DNA from: Leucocoprinus leucothites
Lineage: Eukaryota; Basidiomycota; Agaricomycetes; Agaricales; Agaricaceae
Reading direction: 5' to 3'
Assembly (NCBI GenBank): GCA_013368445.1
Contig: JAACJO010000010.1
Location: forward strand, 310,001-374,000
Length of the DNA stretch: 64,000 nucleotides
The notes beneath the pieces were generated by a model that worked only from the letters and a program-made list of their open reading frames with translations, was not told the DNA's origin and did not search any database. The position numbers and the translations under genes were made by a program. This document shows, piece after piece, positions 1 to 11,592 of the stretch (position 1 is its first letter; every line of letters begins with the position of its first letter).

Positions 1-914
1 GGGGTAAGGCCATCATCCGACTCTTCTATTTTGAGTGTTATTTTTGGTTTCGACTTATTTTCCTCCTCATATCCTGGGGTGTACATTGTTGGTGGGAAGA
101 AAATGTGAACATCAATTCCATAAAGCAGCATTTCCGAGTGAAGAGTATCAGCCAGCCCTTTTTAAAAGCATTGGGGTTAAAAGGTATGTTCTGAGCCTGG
201 GGTAATACAACTTACCCCGCAGTGCGTGCTTCGCGGGCGAATAAGATGAATACCCTACGAAGGACATGTAGCCCAAGGTTGAAGAAACAAATGTGATCTT
301 TCCCTTCTTTTTCTGCCTCACCATCCTTTTCGAGACTGCCTAGGTTTCATGTCAGGGTCCGTAGATATTAAAACGCGGTTTACTCACCCAGGCTGTCCAA
401 GCTTGTATCCAATACCCATTGGTCATTCCCTTTGTCAAGTCTTCCTCCGTCGACTCTACGAAGAAACCTGGCCGTGCAGCTCCTGCACACGTGAACGTCG
501 CGTCCGGTGCTTCACCATTGTACGACTGGCAAACAGCTTCAAGTGCCGCAGTCGAAGCTGTAGCCGTATCGAGAGCGAAAGAATAAGCATGGAACTTCTG
601 GTTTGGTGATTGTCTCTCTGCCTGAAATAATGTTAGTTCTTCGTGTTTGAAGAATATTAATAGTCACGCTATGTACCTCGAGCTCTTTAAGCGCCTTGTC
701 CAACTTGGTCTGGTCTCTTGCAACAATCGACACGTTCGCACCCTGTCGCGCAAGGAATTTCGCGACAGATAAACCAAGACCCTGGCTACCTCCCGTGACA
801 TAGCAATGCTAGTAATTAGAGGTCACGAGAAGTCAACGTCTTAAAATCTTAAGCGAAACCGAGAAGACCTACCTTACCGTCGGGATTCCATTTCTTCGAG
901 AAAAGACCGAGCAT
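1..914 (-). CDS. TSC10: 3-ketodihydrosphingosine reductase, 5' part (KDSR/Tsc10)
   Basis: A short-chain dehydrogenase that reduces 3-ketosphinganine to dihydrosphingosine with NADPH at the ER, an early step of sphingolipid synthesis. I splice five exons: 874-914, 677-808, 388-621, 216-340 and 1-157. The start is the ATG at 914 (MLGLFSKKWNPDGK). The Rossmann motif TGGSQGLG opens exon 2, followed by VSIVARDQTKLDKAL. Exon 4 carries the catalytic YSSYSPAKHAL (Y-x3-K) after GKITFVSSTLGYMSFVGY, and exon 5 continues GLADTLHSEMLLYGIDVHIF and PTMYTPGYEEEN. This order and the TPGYEEEN segment are typical of KDSR rather than of a generic SDR. The C-terminal membrane segment lies beyond the left edge, so the gene is partial. 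All introns are short GT-AG. I am confident of the family and fairly confident of the specific function. Confidence 0.88.
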
Positions 915-1834
915 GACAGACTTAACGCTGACTGATGGAAATTCAAAGAAGTGACCGGAAAATATTCAGAAAGGTTTAGCGAGGGTGGAGAGAAATGCCA
1001 GAAGTTGAAATGACTGAATTCGCACAATTACTGATGTCACTGACGTGATGATGGCCCATGTGTCGTTCTTTCCCACCTGTTGATGTTCCAAGAAAACACC
1101 TCGCGCACCTGATTGAGGGTGTATCATATCCGAGTCCACTTGGCCTTCGCAACGCACAAGGAGATACCGATGATTACTTGAGGCAATTATCAGCGACTTT
1201 TTCTGATCTGACATCACAAATCGCGTAGGGCTTTCGCCAAGTTTCTTGCGGATATCCACAGTGCGCCGATATGAACCACTCTCAGACCCGAAATTCAGCA
1301 GAAAGCCGGGAAGTATGTTCGTATGTCGACTATTGTTGAATTTAACGTGTTGAGAAATTGGCTCAATGGCCGGTCGTCCTCGAACTATGCCGTTGGTTGC
1401 ACCATAGCGGCAGCGAGGAGCCATCTGCGGTGGCCCCACGAATTTCCGAGGTTTCTTGATGTTGGTTGCTGCCGCCGTGGAGCAGTGCTTCTCTCCCTCA
1501 TCTGCTGGTCGGCTTTGACGCTGGAGGAGACCCTCTGGAAGAATAAGCCCCAATTATTATTCCGTGCAAGAAATCCAAACGCAGGAATCAGCCGTTAGTC
1601 TTGCCAAAAAGCTCCGTCTGTGGAATCTTCGCCTGTTCCGTTGCAACTCGTGGGCGTTCCACGACGCGACCTATTCTTCCAGCCGTTGCTCTCTCGGAAA
1701 AACTAGTCAATACGAAAGTCTCATCCTCGAGGACACATCAGCCTTTCGTCCATGCCCCGCGTGCCTTCCGAAATGTATAAAAGCAATGCGCATCCCTCGA
1801 GTTTTCATCACCTCCAAAAAAACACCTTTACAAC
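915..1834. other. intergenic region between KDSR and AA9 LPMO
   Basis: About 920 bp lie between the two divergent starts. It contains a 195-codon minus-strand open frame (966-1553) and shorter plus-strand frames, but none shows a recognisable domain, signal peptide or splice pattern, so I treat them as chance. The right end is the promoter of the LPMO gene. Confidence 0.6.
1776..1783 (+). promoter_or_regulatory. TATA box of AA9 LPMO gene 1
   Basis: TATAAAAG lies 59 bp upstream of the ATG at 1835, a normal distance for a TATA-driven, strongly induced fungal secreted-enzyme gene. The second LPMO gene in this window has a TATA box at nearly the same distance. Confidence 0.7.
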
Positions 1835-2601
1835 ATGAAGCTCCTCTCTCTCGTCAGCCTCGCGGTCCTCTCTCAGACTGTCTCTGCTCACTACATCTGG
1901 AATACCCTCATTGCCGGGAGCACGACCTCCACCGCTGCTGTTCGCCAGCCGCAAAACAACTCTCCCGTCACTGACGTGACATCCAACGACATCCGCTGCA
2001 ACGTCAGTCCCTCAGCTGCCAGCGAGGTTGTTGACGTCGCTGCTGGAAGCACCATTGGTTTCAAGCTCGACAACACTATCTACCATCAAGGCCCTGCCGC
2101 CATTTACCTCGGCTCAGCCTCCGGCGACGTTACCAGCTGGGACGGCTCTGGTGCTCAATGGTTCAAGGTTTGCGCTCTTATTCTCCTTATTTGAATAACT
2201 TTAACTCACACTATCAAACCACAGATTGCTGAGTGGGGTGCCGACTTCAACCCCTTCGGTTTCAAAGATTTCGGCGCTGCTCAATTGACCACCACCATCC
2301 CCTCCGCCACTCCCTCTGGCCAATACCTCGTCCGTATTGAGCAGATCGGCCTCCACGTTGCTGGTGCCCCTCAGTGGTATATCTCTTGCGCTCAGATCAA
2401 CGTTACTGGCGGTGGCTCTGGTAGCCCTTCCAAGGTTTCTATCCCTGGATACGTCTCTGCCAGTGGTAAGTCTTTTGAATTGCCAAAGAGTTAGCTCTGA
2501 AATTGATTAACATCCTCGTAGACCCAGGCTTGACTGTCAACATCTACAACCCTGTTCCCACCTCCTACACCGTCCCCGGACCCGCTGTCTGGTCTGGCTG
2601 A
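1835..2601 (+). CDS. AA9 lytic polysaccharide monooxygenase (short, no CBM)
   Basis: A secreted copper enzyme that oxidatively cleaves cellulose or related beta-glucans. Exons are 1835-2167, 2225-2465 and 2522-2601, giving 217 aa. The signal peptide MKLLSLVSLAVLSQTVSA is cut so that the mature protein begins with His19 (HYIWNTL), the N-terminal half of the copper histidine brace. The second brace His is His84 (TIYHQGPAAIYL). The axial Tyr is Tyr163 in QWYISCAQINV, and Cys55 probably pairs with Cys166. The protein ends YTVPGPAVWSG, the usual AA9 catalytic-domain terminus, so there is no CBM1, linker or GPI tail. A TATA box sits 59 bp upstream. The C1/C4 oxidation type cannot be told from what I see. 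Confidence 0.93.
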
Positions 2602-2824
2602 ACGTAGTTGCTTCGATACCCTTGATAACCAACTGTATCATTATATTATGTAGTACGAACAAAAAACAATTTCGAACGCGTCATATTATGTTGTACAACT
2701 CTTCGTTCAACTACCATCGTGAAACCCTATCGATTAAGAGGAATATTTTCAAGTATAGGAGTCTAGGACCGAGAGATCTAAGTAGCATTGAGAGAATACG
2801 TTGGATATCAGCAACTCGTAGCGA

Positions 2825-4275
2825 TTACATCGAAATCAAAGCCTTCGCACCCTCCATCCCACTCCTAAGTGACGCGACAGCTTCTAGTCTGGTTTTCCTC
2901 CTTTGCTCGACTACGCCCGACAAGGCCTGATCCCACCACCTCTCACTCTCGGGAACATCTCGCCAACCCCCAACAAACAATTCCTTCAGCTTTTTCGTGC
3001 TTCCGCCAAGCGGTACAGACATGACAGCTTTGGCCTTTGCCCAATTAGGCGGAGGATTCGTCTTTGAGTACGTGGTGAGGGACGAGTCACCAAATTCAGA
3101 CGGAGGAGCGGAAAAGCCATTAGCTGCGATAGCTAATGCAGGCGGGACAGTGATACGACCAATTTTGAAGCAAACTTCCGAAACAGATATAGTGTGAAGA
3201 ACCGCCCCGTCTGGCTCTCCTGTAGATATGAGACTTGCCACGGCTGCTTTAAGCGCAGTAGATGTATCCTGGGAGGAGGCACCGAGAGGTGTAGAGGACG
3301 ACGGGGTAGCTTCCGCTTGAGTACGAAGTGAAGCGTGAAGGACATTCTGAACCGCCTGGTCTGGAGTGGCACTTTGCGGAGGATTCTGTGTCTTGGCTGG
3401 CTTTTTACCTTTGGGCTTGCTAACAAATCGATGGAAGATGAAAAGCTATGATGATTCTATGAGGAAATCTCCCAATTTAAGGACGACAATCGAACTCACC
3501 CATTTCTGATCCCAAGAAGCAACCGACGATCGTACCTCGTATTCCGTCATCATAGGAATTTCACGTAGATAGATGAAGTGCGTCCCTACGTCCCGGAGGT
3601 CAATGGAATACCTTCGTTGGAAAAGAGATCAAACACACCTCCAAGAGCCATCCAGCCACCGGAACGGAAGAACATTGTGAACATATTGATAGCCATATAG
3701 AACCGGGCGCTATCCAACGTCTATGGCACTGTCAGTGTTGTTGGCGTATGAAATCATGGGCGACCAGTCCACCTTTGCATAACTTGAGTTGCTCAAGTGG
3801 CCATTGAAATCACTATCATCCATGGCTGAAGAACAAAATATGAGCGCCAATGTACTGAAAGCCTCAAAGCAACTATACTTACTAGCTCGCGTCTTATACA
3901 CCGTCACCATATCAAAGGGGTCCTCTCCAACCGGTGACCTTGCATCCAGCCAGTCATCAATCCGCTTCGCTCGTGCCTTCTTCGAGTGAAACATAGTACG
4001 CCATAGCAAGAGATTGTATTCACCCCGAATACGGAACACAGGGCGGAAAACACGAACTATGTAACACCACACGTCATTCAGCTGCAAATTTCTACCATTG
4101 GACGCGAAAACTCACTATGCCACATCAGAGGCCACGACTTGACATTAGCCAGGAACAGTAGAATAGCCAGCCATTTGACTACCGGTGGAAGCGCCCGCAA
4201 TGTTGTTCTCGCTGCTTTGAGGAGAGGTCCATTAGCCACGAAAAGCTGTCCAAAGCTTGTCTTTTGCAGTGACAT
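2825..4275 (-). CDS. THEM6-like hotdog-fold thioesterase family protein
   Basis: A member of the thioesterase-like (4HBT/hotdog) family related to animal THEM6. Exon 1 is 4116-4275, starting MSLQKTSFGQLFVANGPLL and carrying one hydrophobic segment (VVKWLAILLFLANV), which suggests a membrane anchor. It splices to RVFRPVFRIRGEYNLLLWRT at 4057. Later exons give DDSDFNGHLSNSSYAK, the hotdog core where family members place Asp/Asn and HMSNS-type residues, then TLDSARFYMAINMF, the helix segment GTHFIYLREIPMMTEYEV and SSVASWDQKW. The C-terminal half (KGKKPAKTQNPPQ through to the stop at 2825) is low-complexity plus a conserved tail. Introns are about 50-60 bp. The substrate is unknown; an acyl-thioester is inferred from the fold only. 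Confidence 0.78.
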
Positions 4276-5120
4276 CTTTCGTTGGAGAGAACACTAGCAC
4301 TGTGCACAGCCAACAAGCAGTCGAGAGCGGTGATTATATAGGCCAAGGATGGATGATTACGCCCATGAACACCCGGAATTCACATGGGAAAGTGTGGTTT
4401 TTTGGGGATCACCAACTTCTCGGCATCATGATCCTGATGATGCGGCGCCAGAGAATCTTATGTATCAGATAATAGATAACCAGCATGCTCCCAGTACATT
4501 CAATAAGCACCCTTCATCCGACCCCACTCTCTCTTCGGAATTTATTGCCCGAGCCCTTCAGGGATACATATCCGAATAATTTTCTATAGAGATTCCCCGG
4601 CTGCCAAGTCAAAGTAGGCTGGCTCGTCCCCAAACTTTTGGGACTCGGAGTCAGATCGACATCATGATACTGCGATTTTGGAGTTTGGACGAAGCTCGGA
4701 ATCCGCCTATAATATCTACAGGTAACTTTCCGCGCACAGCATCCAGTCTGATGGGGAGTATTAATGCCACTCAGGCGTAGAGGAGATACATTATAATCAC
4801 GGTCCTCTTCGTGCCATGAATTCACTCTCCGTTAACTCTGTAGTTGGATCAAAATGATAGAGACATCTTTTTTTTGGAATATAGCAAGAAACTCCCGATA
4901 CGCCCACCACCGTATTTCTAGCTTCATTGGATTATGTCTACCCGCCCTATAAACAAGAACGGTATTTCTGGTGTAGTTCTAGCCGCTAGCCTCCCCTATG
5001 TCCGAGTCAATCATTGCAGCACTTCAATCTTTAATACACCAGCTGAGACCCTACCGAGCACGGCGACCTGTACACATTCCTGGTATGATGTTTCCTTCGA
5101 TACGTCCCCATGCATCATTG
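4276..5120. other. intergenic region, no convincing gene
   Basis: The 845 bp between the thioesterase start and the end of the next minus-strand gene hold only short frames. A 76-codon plus-strand frame at 4349-4579 has acceptable composition but no recognisable domain and overlaps the thioesterase promoter. I see no RNA gene or repeat. Confidence 0.5.
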
Positions 5121-6469
5121 TTAAACCACGGTGTTTGTGCTTTCAGGATGAAGGGAAATTCCGGACGATTTTTCGTCAACTTTAAATTGATGTTGTTGAG
5201 GGCTAACTAGCTCAAAACCTTGAGGCATAGCATGCCTATGGATGCTGATCGAGCCTTCCAGAATTTTTCCCGGAGTTACACACTGGCCAGCCGGGTCACG
5301 GACTGTTGTCCGCTCATTTTGATCAAACATTGTAAACTGCTGGTCACGTTTGAGGGAAGACCGGACAAGGATCATGTTGAACGCAATTCCTGTCATTTGA
5401 ACCGCCTATAATATCGCCTCAATTCATGTTTTTTACGGCAATGATATAAAGATTATGGCTTACAATGTCAGCTATAGGGTAAAACGCGTTGCTTTCTGCT
5501 GCTTCTGAAACAAACGAAGCGATTACGCAAGCTGTATAAGCGGCTCCCGACTCTGCAATGACGCGAATGGCTCTGCGTAGACAGCGAGTTTGCCGGTCAT
5601 TAGGAGAATCATCCTGGTTCAAGTATTTCATACTCTGCTTCTCAACACGCCATATACGCAATATCAGTATACCTATCACAGTGAGTTAACATCCACCCAT
5701 GCCATTGCCGGAGAGTAAAAAAAACTTACTTGTGGTCATGATGTTCTGAGTAGCTATGGTACCAAAGAAAGCGAGAAGCCAGGGTCGAAATACACTATCG
5801 GAATTGAAGGTTCCCTCTGCGCCAGTTTCGAGAGTTGCACCTATCTCGCTGATCTTTCCAGTAACCGCGAGATTTCCGAGGTATAGAATGAGGGATGGGA
5901 TGATGACTTTCCACCGACGCCCATAGACAATCCAACATCTATATATCTATGAACGATTAGATATTTGACTGCATGACACAACTCGAAGACAAAATCTTCT
6001 GATTTGGCAGATCCCTTACCAGAACGAAGTCACAAATTATCATGGTAATAGCTTGGTTCACTGCCTATAGCTCCAGTCAGCGCGTTCAGCCCGGGGAAAT
6101 CATTAAGGGATTAAGTACCCGGGTAATATTAATCCAACTTGCCAAGTCCAGAAGCACTTTTTCGGCATCCGTTGGTTTAACAAATGCTTGGAAACTGTGC
6201 ACTATCAACAATGCCAGATCAAAAGTACAGAATATAAACAGAAGAAAGGCCGTGATCGCCATCATCCATCGTATTTCGTGAAGACGGCGCCATCGTTCCT
6301 CTCGTCCATGGCCTGTGATAAAGAGTGTTCGGAAGCAGAATGCACAAGTCGCCAGATATATTCCGTAAAAAAGCGTTTCGCAAATTTGTTCGGTTATATG
6401 TGCAGCAGTGATCGGGAACGGGTCCAATGATTGGGATGTAGAATCCGACCTAGAAGCCAAGGCAGGCAT
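5121..6469 (-). CDS. Agaricomycete 7-TM membrane protein of unknown function
   Basis: A multi-exon membrane protein starting MPALASRSDSTSQSLDPFP at 6469 and ending HPESTNTVV at 5121. Hydrophobic stretches follow one another: ETLFYGIYLATCAFCFRTL, WMMAITAFLLFIFCTFDLAL, AVNQAITMIICDFVL, VIIPSLILYLGNLAVTG, FRPWLLAFFGTIATQNIM, SGAAYTACVIASFV and ADIAVQMTGIAFNMILV, seven in all. RCWIVYGRRWK follows TM3, a motif I recall from many agaricomycete 7-TM proteins with no known ligand. The C-terminal cytosolic tail is hydrophilic. Four introns of about 50-80 bp are supported by GT-AG ends that keep the frame. The receptor-like topology is inferred; function and ligand are unknown. Confidence 0.75.
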
Positions 6470-7930
6470 CTTGGTACTAGTAGGAGAAGGGTATCAGAGA
6501 GGCTAGAATTCAGCGGGATATAAATTCCAGTCGTTGTTTATAGTCAGTACTATGATTATGAACCTTGTGGAGACAAGGGCCATAGAATCTTTCATCAATG
6601 ATCCTGATAGATGATACAATACATTCCTTAACGTACCTGTGCATCCAAAGTTCCTATACTCACGCAAATAGCTCAGCGCCCAAGAATCACGATATGGGGT
6701 CAAGCTGTGCAGCCATGGCCGGAGAATCATGCCCTCGTCCCCGACACAACCACATTCTTGTGACGGATCAAGAAATAAGGAGTACAGGGGCCGACGTCAG
6801 AGCCACTGCCAAGCAAGTTGTTTTCAACCTCAGAAGCTCGGATTCTGAGAACTCACCCAATACTAGCGTGGCTGCGATTATCCACGCTGATCGATGGATC
6901 AATAACTCGGAGGTCCCCTCCCCGAGCCAGAACGAGATGGTGACCTCTGGTGTCGATACTGACCGTGACTATTTTGACGTTCGCCAGAGCATTTGTGAAG
7001 GAATAGCCTAACTGATTGGCAGCTGCAGTGAGCGAATCAAAGCTTTGTCAGTCTCAAAGAGAGGCAATCGGAGAATGCAGAACTCCTTTGAAGAAGTAGT
7101 ACAACTGTGAGCGTTCGTGTCTGGCACTTCTTTATGATCAACCCGGAGTGATCTCATCAAAAAACAAGTTGATGATGCCTAATGATGAGGCCATCAGGAT
7201 CATGATCATGATGATATTATAACTGGAAGTAAGTATCAAGTAATTGCACTCTTGGGGTATTCACTCCTTGAAGATATCAATGAATCACGGAGGTCACTTC
7301 GCAATGCACATAATTATCAATCATTCAGTATTTATTTTTGAAAAAGTACGGGGTACGTTGTTGCGTCTCTATGTTTTGATATTCATTATAATTTCAGAAC
7401 TTCTTGGAGCCGTGAGTTGCTGATCGTTTGTGAATAGATAACCACAATGAACTGCAGATGTGAAACTCTTATGCCCCATTTTGATATTCACGGTGAGAGT
7501 CGGGAAATGGCGTTGGTTTGCAGCATTAATCCTTAATCAATCAAATCATATTAAAAATATGTACCTTGGCCTGTTTCGCCATTTTAGTGAAAATTTACTC
7601 AGTCATATAACAGGACTTTGCTTCGTCATCGAAAACGAGTCAGCGAGCTCGAATACAAATTATCGCGACCAAACGTGTTGAAGGATGTCTATAAACAATT
7701 TCCACTGAGGGTATCATACAATGCCCAATAAATAAACACCTCAGGAAATGGAAAGGCTCAGTTCCTCTAATCTATCCAAGAAGAACGAGATCAAGAAGTA
7801 ATTTTACGATTATATAGCGGTATCACTTGTCCCCAGATCGAAACTGAGTAGTCTAGATGTATGGTGGTCCAAGAGCTAGCGGACGCAGATGAATCTCAGT
7901 TTCGTTTTTAATCATGAGTAATTCGAAAAG
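6470..7930. other. intergenic region with an uncertain plus-strand frame
   Basis: About 1.46 kb, AT-rich. A 137-codon plus-strand frame (6598-7011) contains a hydrophilic, protein-like stretch (VVFNLRSSDSENSPNTSVAA, then IIHADRWINNSEVPSPSQNE) that resembles the cytosolic tail of DUF6534-type 7-TM proteins. No membrane segments or clear splice sites precede it, so it may be a gene remnant. The rest, 7012-7930, holds only short frames and direct runs of GATCATGAT-like sequence near 7195-7215. Confidence 0.4.
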
Positions 7931-9477
7931 TTACCCACCTTGCCTGAAGACTCCAAGTGTGAATTCAACGACCAAGAGTAGCACACCGCCTCCTGGAGCG
8001 AGTCGGAGCACTTTAGGTACAAAGCCTTTGTAGAGGGCCACAACGCCCTCCTCGCGCATGATGGTTGCCAATGCAGGGTATGTCCAGTTGTACTTGGGAG
8101 CGACTCCTGGAATGCGCTCGGCACCTTGTATACGAGACTTCACGACCTGTTAACACCCGTCAGTACTCGCAACTCTCAGAAGTGCTCATTAACGAAAAAA
8201 ACGCCTACATCAAACCTGTGGGTTGCTTTCAGTCAAACGATCTATCAAGTGAGGTTGGAGAACGTACGGGGTATTGAGAAGAGTTCCACAGAAACCACCG
8301 ATACTTCCAGAAATGAAGTTGTTGAGAAGCTGTTCTTGGCCGGTCTATTGAAGCGAACAAGGCTGAGGAATCAACTGACGTCATTGATGAAAGATAGACG
8401 CACTTTAGCCTTTGGCAAGTATTTTTTGACAGTGAAAATGGTTCCGAAGTAACCGCCGTTCCAATAAAGGTGGCTATGCGGAGATTTAACGCCTCAATTA
8501 ATTTTATGTTAGATGAACACGCACCGCCAGAACGTGGACTCCATGCCAGCGTAGAGTCCAAGAAGGCCTCCCTTGCGCACGATTTGCTTCACAACGTCCA
8601 TGGGACCTTTGTATGTACTCGCCAAGGCCTTGTCCTGCAATCTTCAGAAATAATGAGCCTTTCTACCGGAGTTAAGACGGGACTAGAAACGTACTTGATC
8701 TTGACAAGTTCAAAGGGGACGACGACGAAACTCTCCTAAATTATGGTCAGATTGGTCTACAGCCAATGACAGCTGCAGCACGCACCGTCGCACCAGCGCT
8801 GCAACCAGTGATGATTGACAAGCTCTGTGTCATTTGGGGTTCGCCAGACCATCCTAAGTATTGCTTGCCCCAGAAATCATTGGCAGCGCTATCATCGTGA
8901 GAATGAGAATGGTATTTCACAGGAAACATCAACTGGACGTACAATTTAACAGCACGCTTAGGAGCCTCCAGTAAAAGCGGAGGAACGAGGCCTAAGTGAT
9001 TTTATTAGTGGACGTAGATGGGGTTATTCAGGGGAATTTCAACTCTACCCCGATAAAGCCGACCGAAACTGACGAGACAAATTTTTGTCAGAGAATAACT
9101 GGGTGTCAGGAATGAACGTACCCTTCCTCCTTAACAATAGATGAAAATGTACCACCCAAGCCCTTGGACTTTCCGGTGTCCAACTGCATACGGGTTTTGA
9201 CCTGATATATGTTCGCGTGACCAAGTTGACAGGAGGAATTCGGAGATAGGACGTACAACATCTGAGAATATTTATGAGCTTCTCAACACATGCTTCATCG
9301 AGTCAGAACATACCGAGAGGATAGAAAGTCAAAATCTCCGAGATTCCAGCAATAGCACCAGCCGCAAAGTTGGCAACGAAAGGGAGAGCTATACCCAGTC
9401 TAATCAGTACGAGTACCAGAGCAGAAGTAGGAAGGCTCACGCTTAGGCTTATGCTCTGTCTTTTGTTCTGCTGCCAT
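7931..9477 (-). CDS. ODC1: mitochondrial 2-oxodicarboxylate carrier
   Basis: A mitochondrial carrier family (SLC25) protein of the inner membrane, closest to yeast Odc1/Odc2, which exchange 2-oxoadipate and 2-oxoglutarate. The start at 9477 gives MAAEQKTEHKPK, then LPFVANFAAGAIAGISEILT and the first carrier signature YPLDVVKTRMQL. RLYRGLVPPLLLEAPKRAVK and FAANDFWGKQYLGW match the ODC subgroup. The second signature is PFELVKIRLQ. The last exon (stop at 7931) gives WTYPALATIMREEGVVALYK and GFVPKVLRLAPGGGVLL. The YPLD-VVKTR junction needs a 5-nt microexon at 9257-9261. The gene has roughly nine short introns. The family is certain; substrate specificity is by resemblance. Confidence 0.88.
9257..9261 (-). 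other. 5-nt microexon of the 2-oxodicarboxylate carrier
   Basis: On the minus strand, exon 2 ends CCTCTC-G at 9314 and the next clear exon starts GTCAAAACC at 9201. Direct joining breaks the frame. Between them ATGTT is flanked by CTCAG and GTACGT, and its inclusion restores the invariant carrier signature (YPLD-V-VKTR). The flanking introns are 9262-9313 (52 bp) and 9202-9256 (55 bp). Confidence 0.8.
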
Positions 9478-9498
9478 TGCGACCGAGTGCTGGGTATT

Positions 9499-9531
9499 GG
9501 GAGGAGGAGGAGGAGGAGGAGGAGGAGGAGG
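9499..9531. repeat. (GGA)n microsatellite
   Basis: About ten perfect GGA units (CTT/TCC-type pyrimidine run on the minus strand) just upstream of the carrier start codon at 9477, so within its 5' UTR or core promoter. Pyrimidine-rich tracts are common in promoters of expressed fungal genes. Confidence 0.9.
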
Positions 9532-11592
9532 TTTGAGTTAGAGCTGTGTGGGGAAGCAGTTAAGTAGCACCGGCAAGGCTTGCAAGATCCTTGTTCCGAC
9601 CAACGGATTTATCGGGAGTCACATCCTGTGATGATCTGTGATGAATGTGACAGGATTATAGTGACGCGGGGCGTGTCCGCGACGACTGGGATGTACAATG
9701 GTCTACATCCACTCCTGGCAGGAGTTCCAGGATGCAGCGGAGACCCTCTATACAAAATCCCCCAACAAGGCAAGCTTATATCCTTCAACATAATTGAAGA
9801 TCTCTCATCATATCTTCTTAGGCTCGTTATGTCGTAAAATGGAAGGCAGCTGAGGGAAAACTCGTTCTGAAAATCACGGATGATACCACAGTGCGCAGTT
9901 AAAGTGTCGTTTCATGTTGTTGTGCTCATTTCACTCTTTACAGTGCATCAAGTTCAAAACATTTTCTTCGATCTTCCTTAATCGATTTGAGGCTTTAAAT
10001 CTCTCTTTGATCCAAAAAATGCAAAATCGGCGTAAAGAAGAGCAGCCAAAGTCGATAGCAGAACAGCCCATGCCTCCTGTAGAGGCTGTGGTAGAGTCGG
10101 CTACACCAGCTGTCACCATCCAATCCACTCCTACGGCTTCTGGCGTATCCAAGAAGAAAAAGCCAAAGAAGAAGAAATAGATCAAGTGGATTGATACCTC
10201 ACAATATCGCTTTCCTCCATTACGTCGTAACGATCATGGTACGCGACTACACCAGCTGCTCGACCGAAAACTAACTTTCCTAGTCTTTATCCACTAGTAA
10301 TCGTAATACCTCTTCCCAGTATCTCATTTTCCATTCAATTTATCAAGCCACATCCTGTCCACAAGAGTGACTAGCGTAGAGCGCGTATTCACCGCAACCC
10401 AAGCCCACAGTAACACATTGGTTCATGTTAAGCTATTTTTGCGAGGATAAGGAATGTATCACGCTCGGGACTGTTCATCTTCAACATCATCTTTCTTCGA
10501 ACAATCTTCCTCCTATCGCCAAGTGCCGGACGGGATGACCGACTTGTGGGGTGCAACCTTGAAAACCTGTCGTCCAACTTCGTCTCCGATATAGGTGTTG
10601 TGGCTTTCAACAGGGGCTTGATGCGTCATTTGTTCCATGATGAGTTGTTTAGAAGGCAAATATTTCTTTCAAGGGGAAATTTGCTCTCGACTGCGGGAGT
10701 TTCGCTAAAGGCTTGCTAATCTTGGGACCAATGGTCTCCTGCGGTGAAAGATCACTAGTCATTCCGCACTACACCCCTGGTCTCGCCACAATTTCATGGC
10801 GCTGTGAGACTGGTCACGTCTGCCACACCCGAGCCTCCCCTTATTTTCGTGATGTCAAGTACGAGCCGCTGCCACTGATGTCCCAAAGAATAATCCTTGA
10901 GGGTCGAAATGAGTGTTTCATTTTATCTAGTTCTGACTGAACTTTCTTCTCTTGGTTTCCTGTATCTGCCATTCCTAGTGCTCGAAGCTGGCAGGCTGGA
11001 GGCTGCTGGCAATTTGCCAGTGAAGAGAGTAGTCGTGTGCGGCCTGAGATAGGCCAGGGTGGACTCGATTTTGTCCTCAGTAGTACGAGCAATAACACAG
11101 AAGTAAACCTGAGAGTCAGGAATCGCGTTAGTTCATGCCAGTCAGTATTCTGACACTATGATCTAGCCAATAACAGAATACCAGACCATCATCAAACCCC
11201 TCATCTGCGGCCGGTAATAAAAGTCATAATTTGAATTCTTAACCGTCAAGAACAATAAGTATATCTATGTCGTAATTTACTAGCCCAGATCGTAATACAA
11301 GATATTTATTGTGGAAATTTGGATAAAGCCATGTGGCAATCTCTCGATAGTCATACTTACTTCTTCACCTACACCTTGGCTATCCTCAACACGTCGCTGC
11401 TACCTCGACTATTCTGTGAATATCCCAGGCCCATTCAACATTTCAGCCGAGCATCTGACCAGAGGACCACATACCGATTTGATTTCCAGTCCCCTGCTCT
11501 CCGAGGATGTCTGTGTCCGAGTGTCGTAGCGAAAGTCAACTGCAACATGGTTACGCTATAAAGGGGTATCTTTATTTCGAAGCCTTCTTTTG
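9532..11592. other. intergenic region, largely without recognisable genes
   Basis: About 2 kb between the carrier promoter and the 3' end of the DUF6534 gene. Apart from the small Lys-rich frame listed separately (10019-10180), there are only short frames without domains on either strand. I see no tRNA, repeat array or transposon ends. Confidence 0.5.
10019..10180 (+). CDS. possible 53-aa lysine-tailed small protein
   Basis: An uninterrupted frame MQNRRKEEQPKSIAEQPMPP that continues with acidic, Pro/Thr-rich sequence and ends in SKKKKPKKKK before a TAG. It is preceded by a T/C-rich stretch (about 9925-10010), as at many fungal promoters, and the ATG context AAAAAATG is reasonable. The charged, low-complexity composition gives no domain. 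It could be a small nuclear or ribosome-associated protein, the last exon of something longer, or chance. Confidence 0.3.
   Translation: MQNRRKEEQPKSIAEQPMPPVEAVVESATPAVTIQSTPTASGVSKKKKPKKKK

Noticed and set aside
966..1553. 195-codon minus-strand open frame between KDSR and the LPMO
   Set aside because: No domain, signal or splice context. Its composition is arbitrary and it overlaps plus-strand frames in a promoter region.
4349..4579. 76-codon plus-strand frame
   Set aside because: Overlaps the thioesterase promoter, with no recognisable feature.
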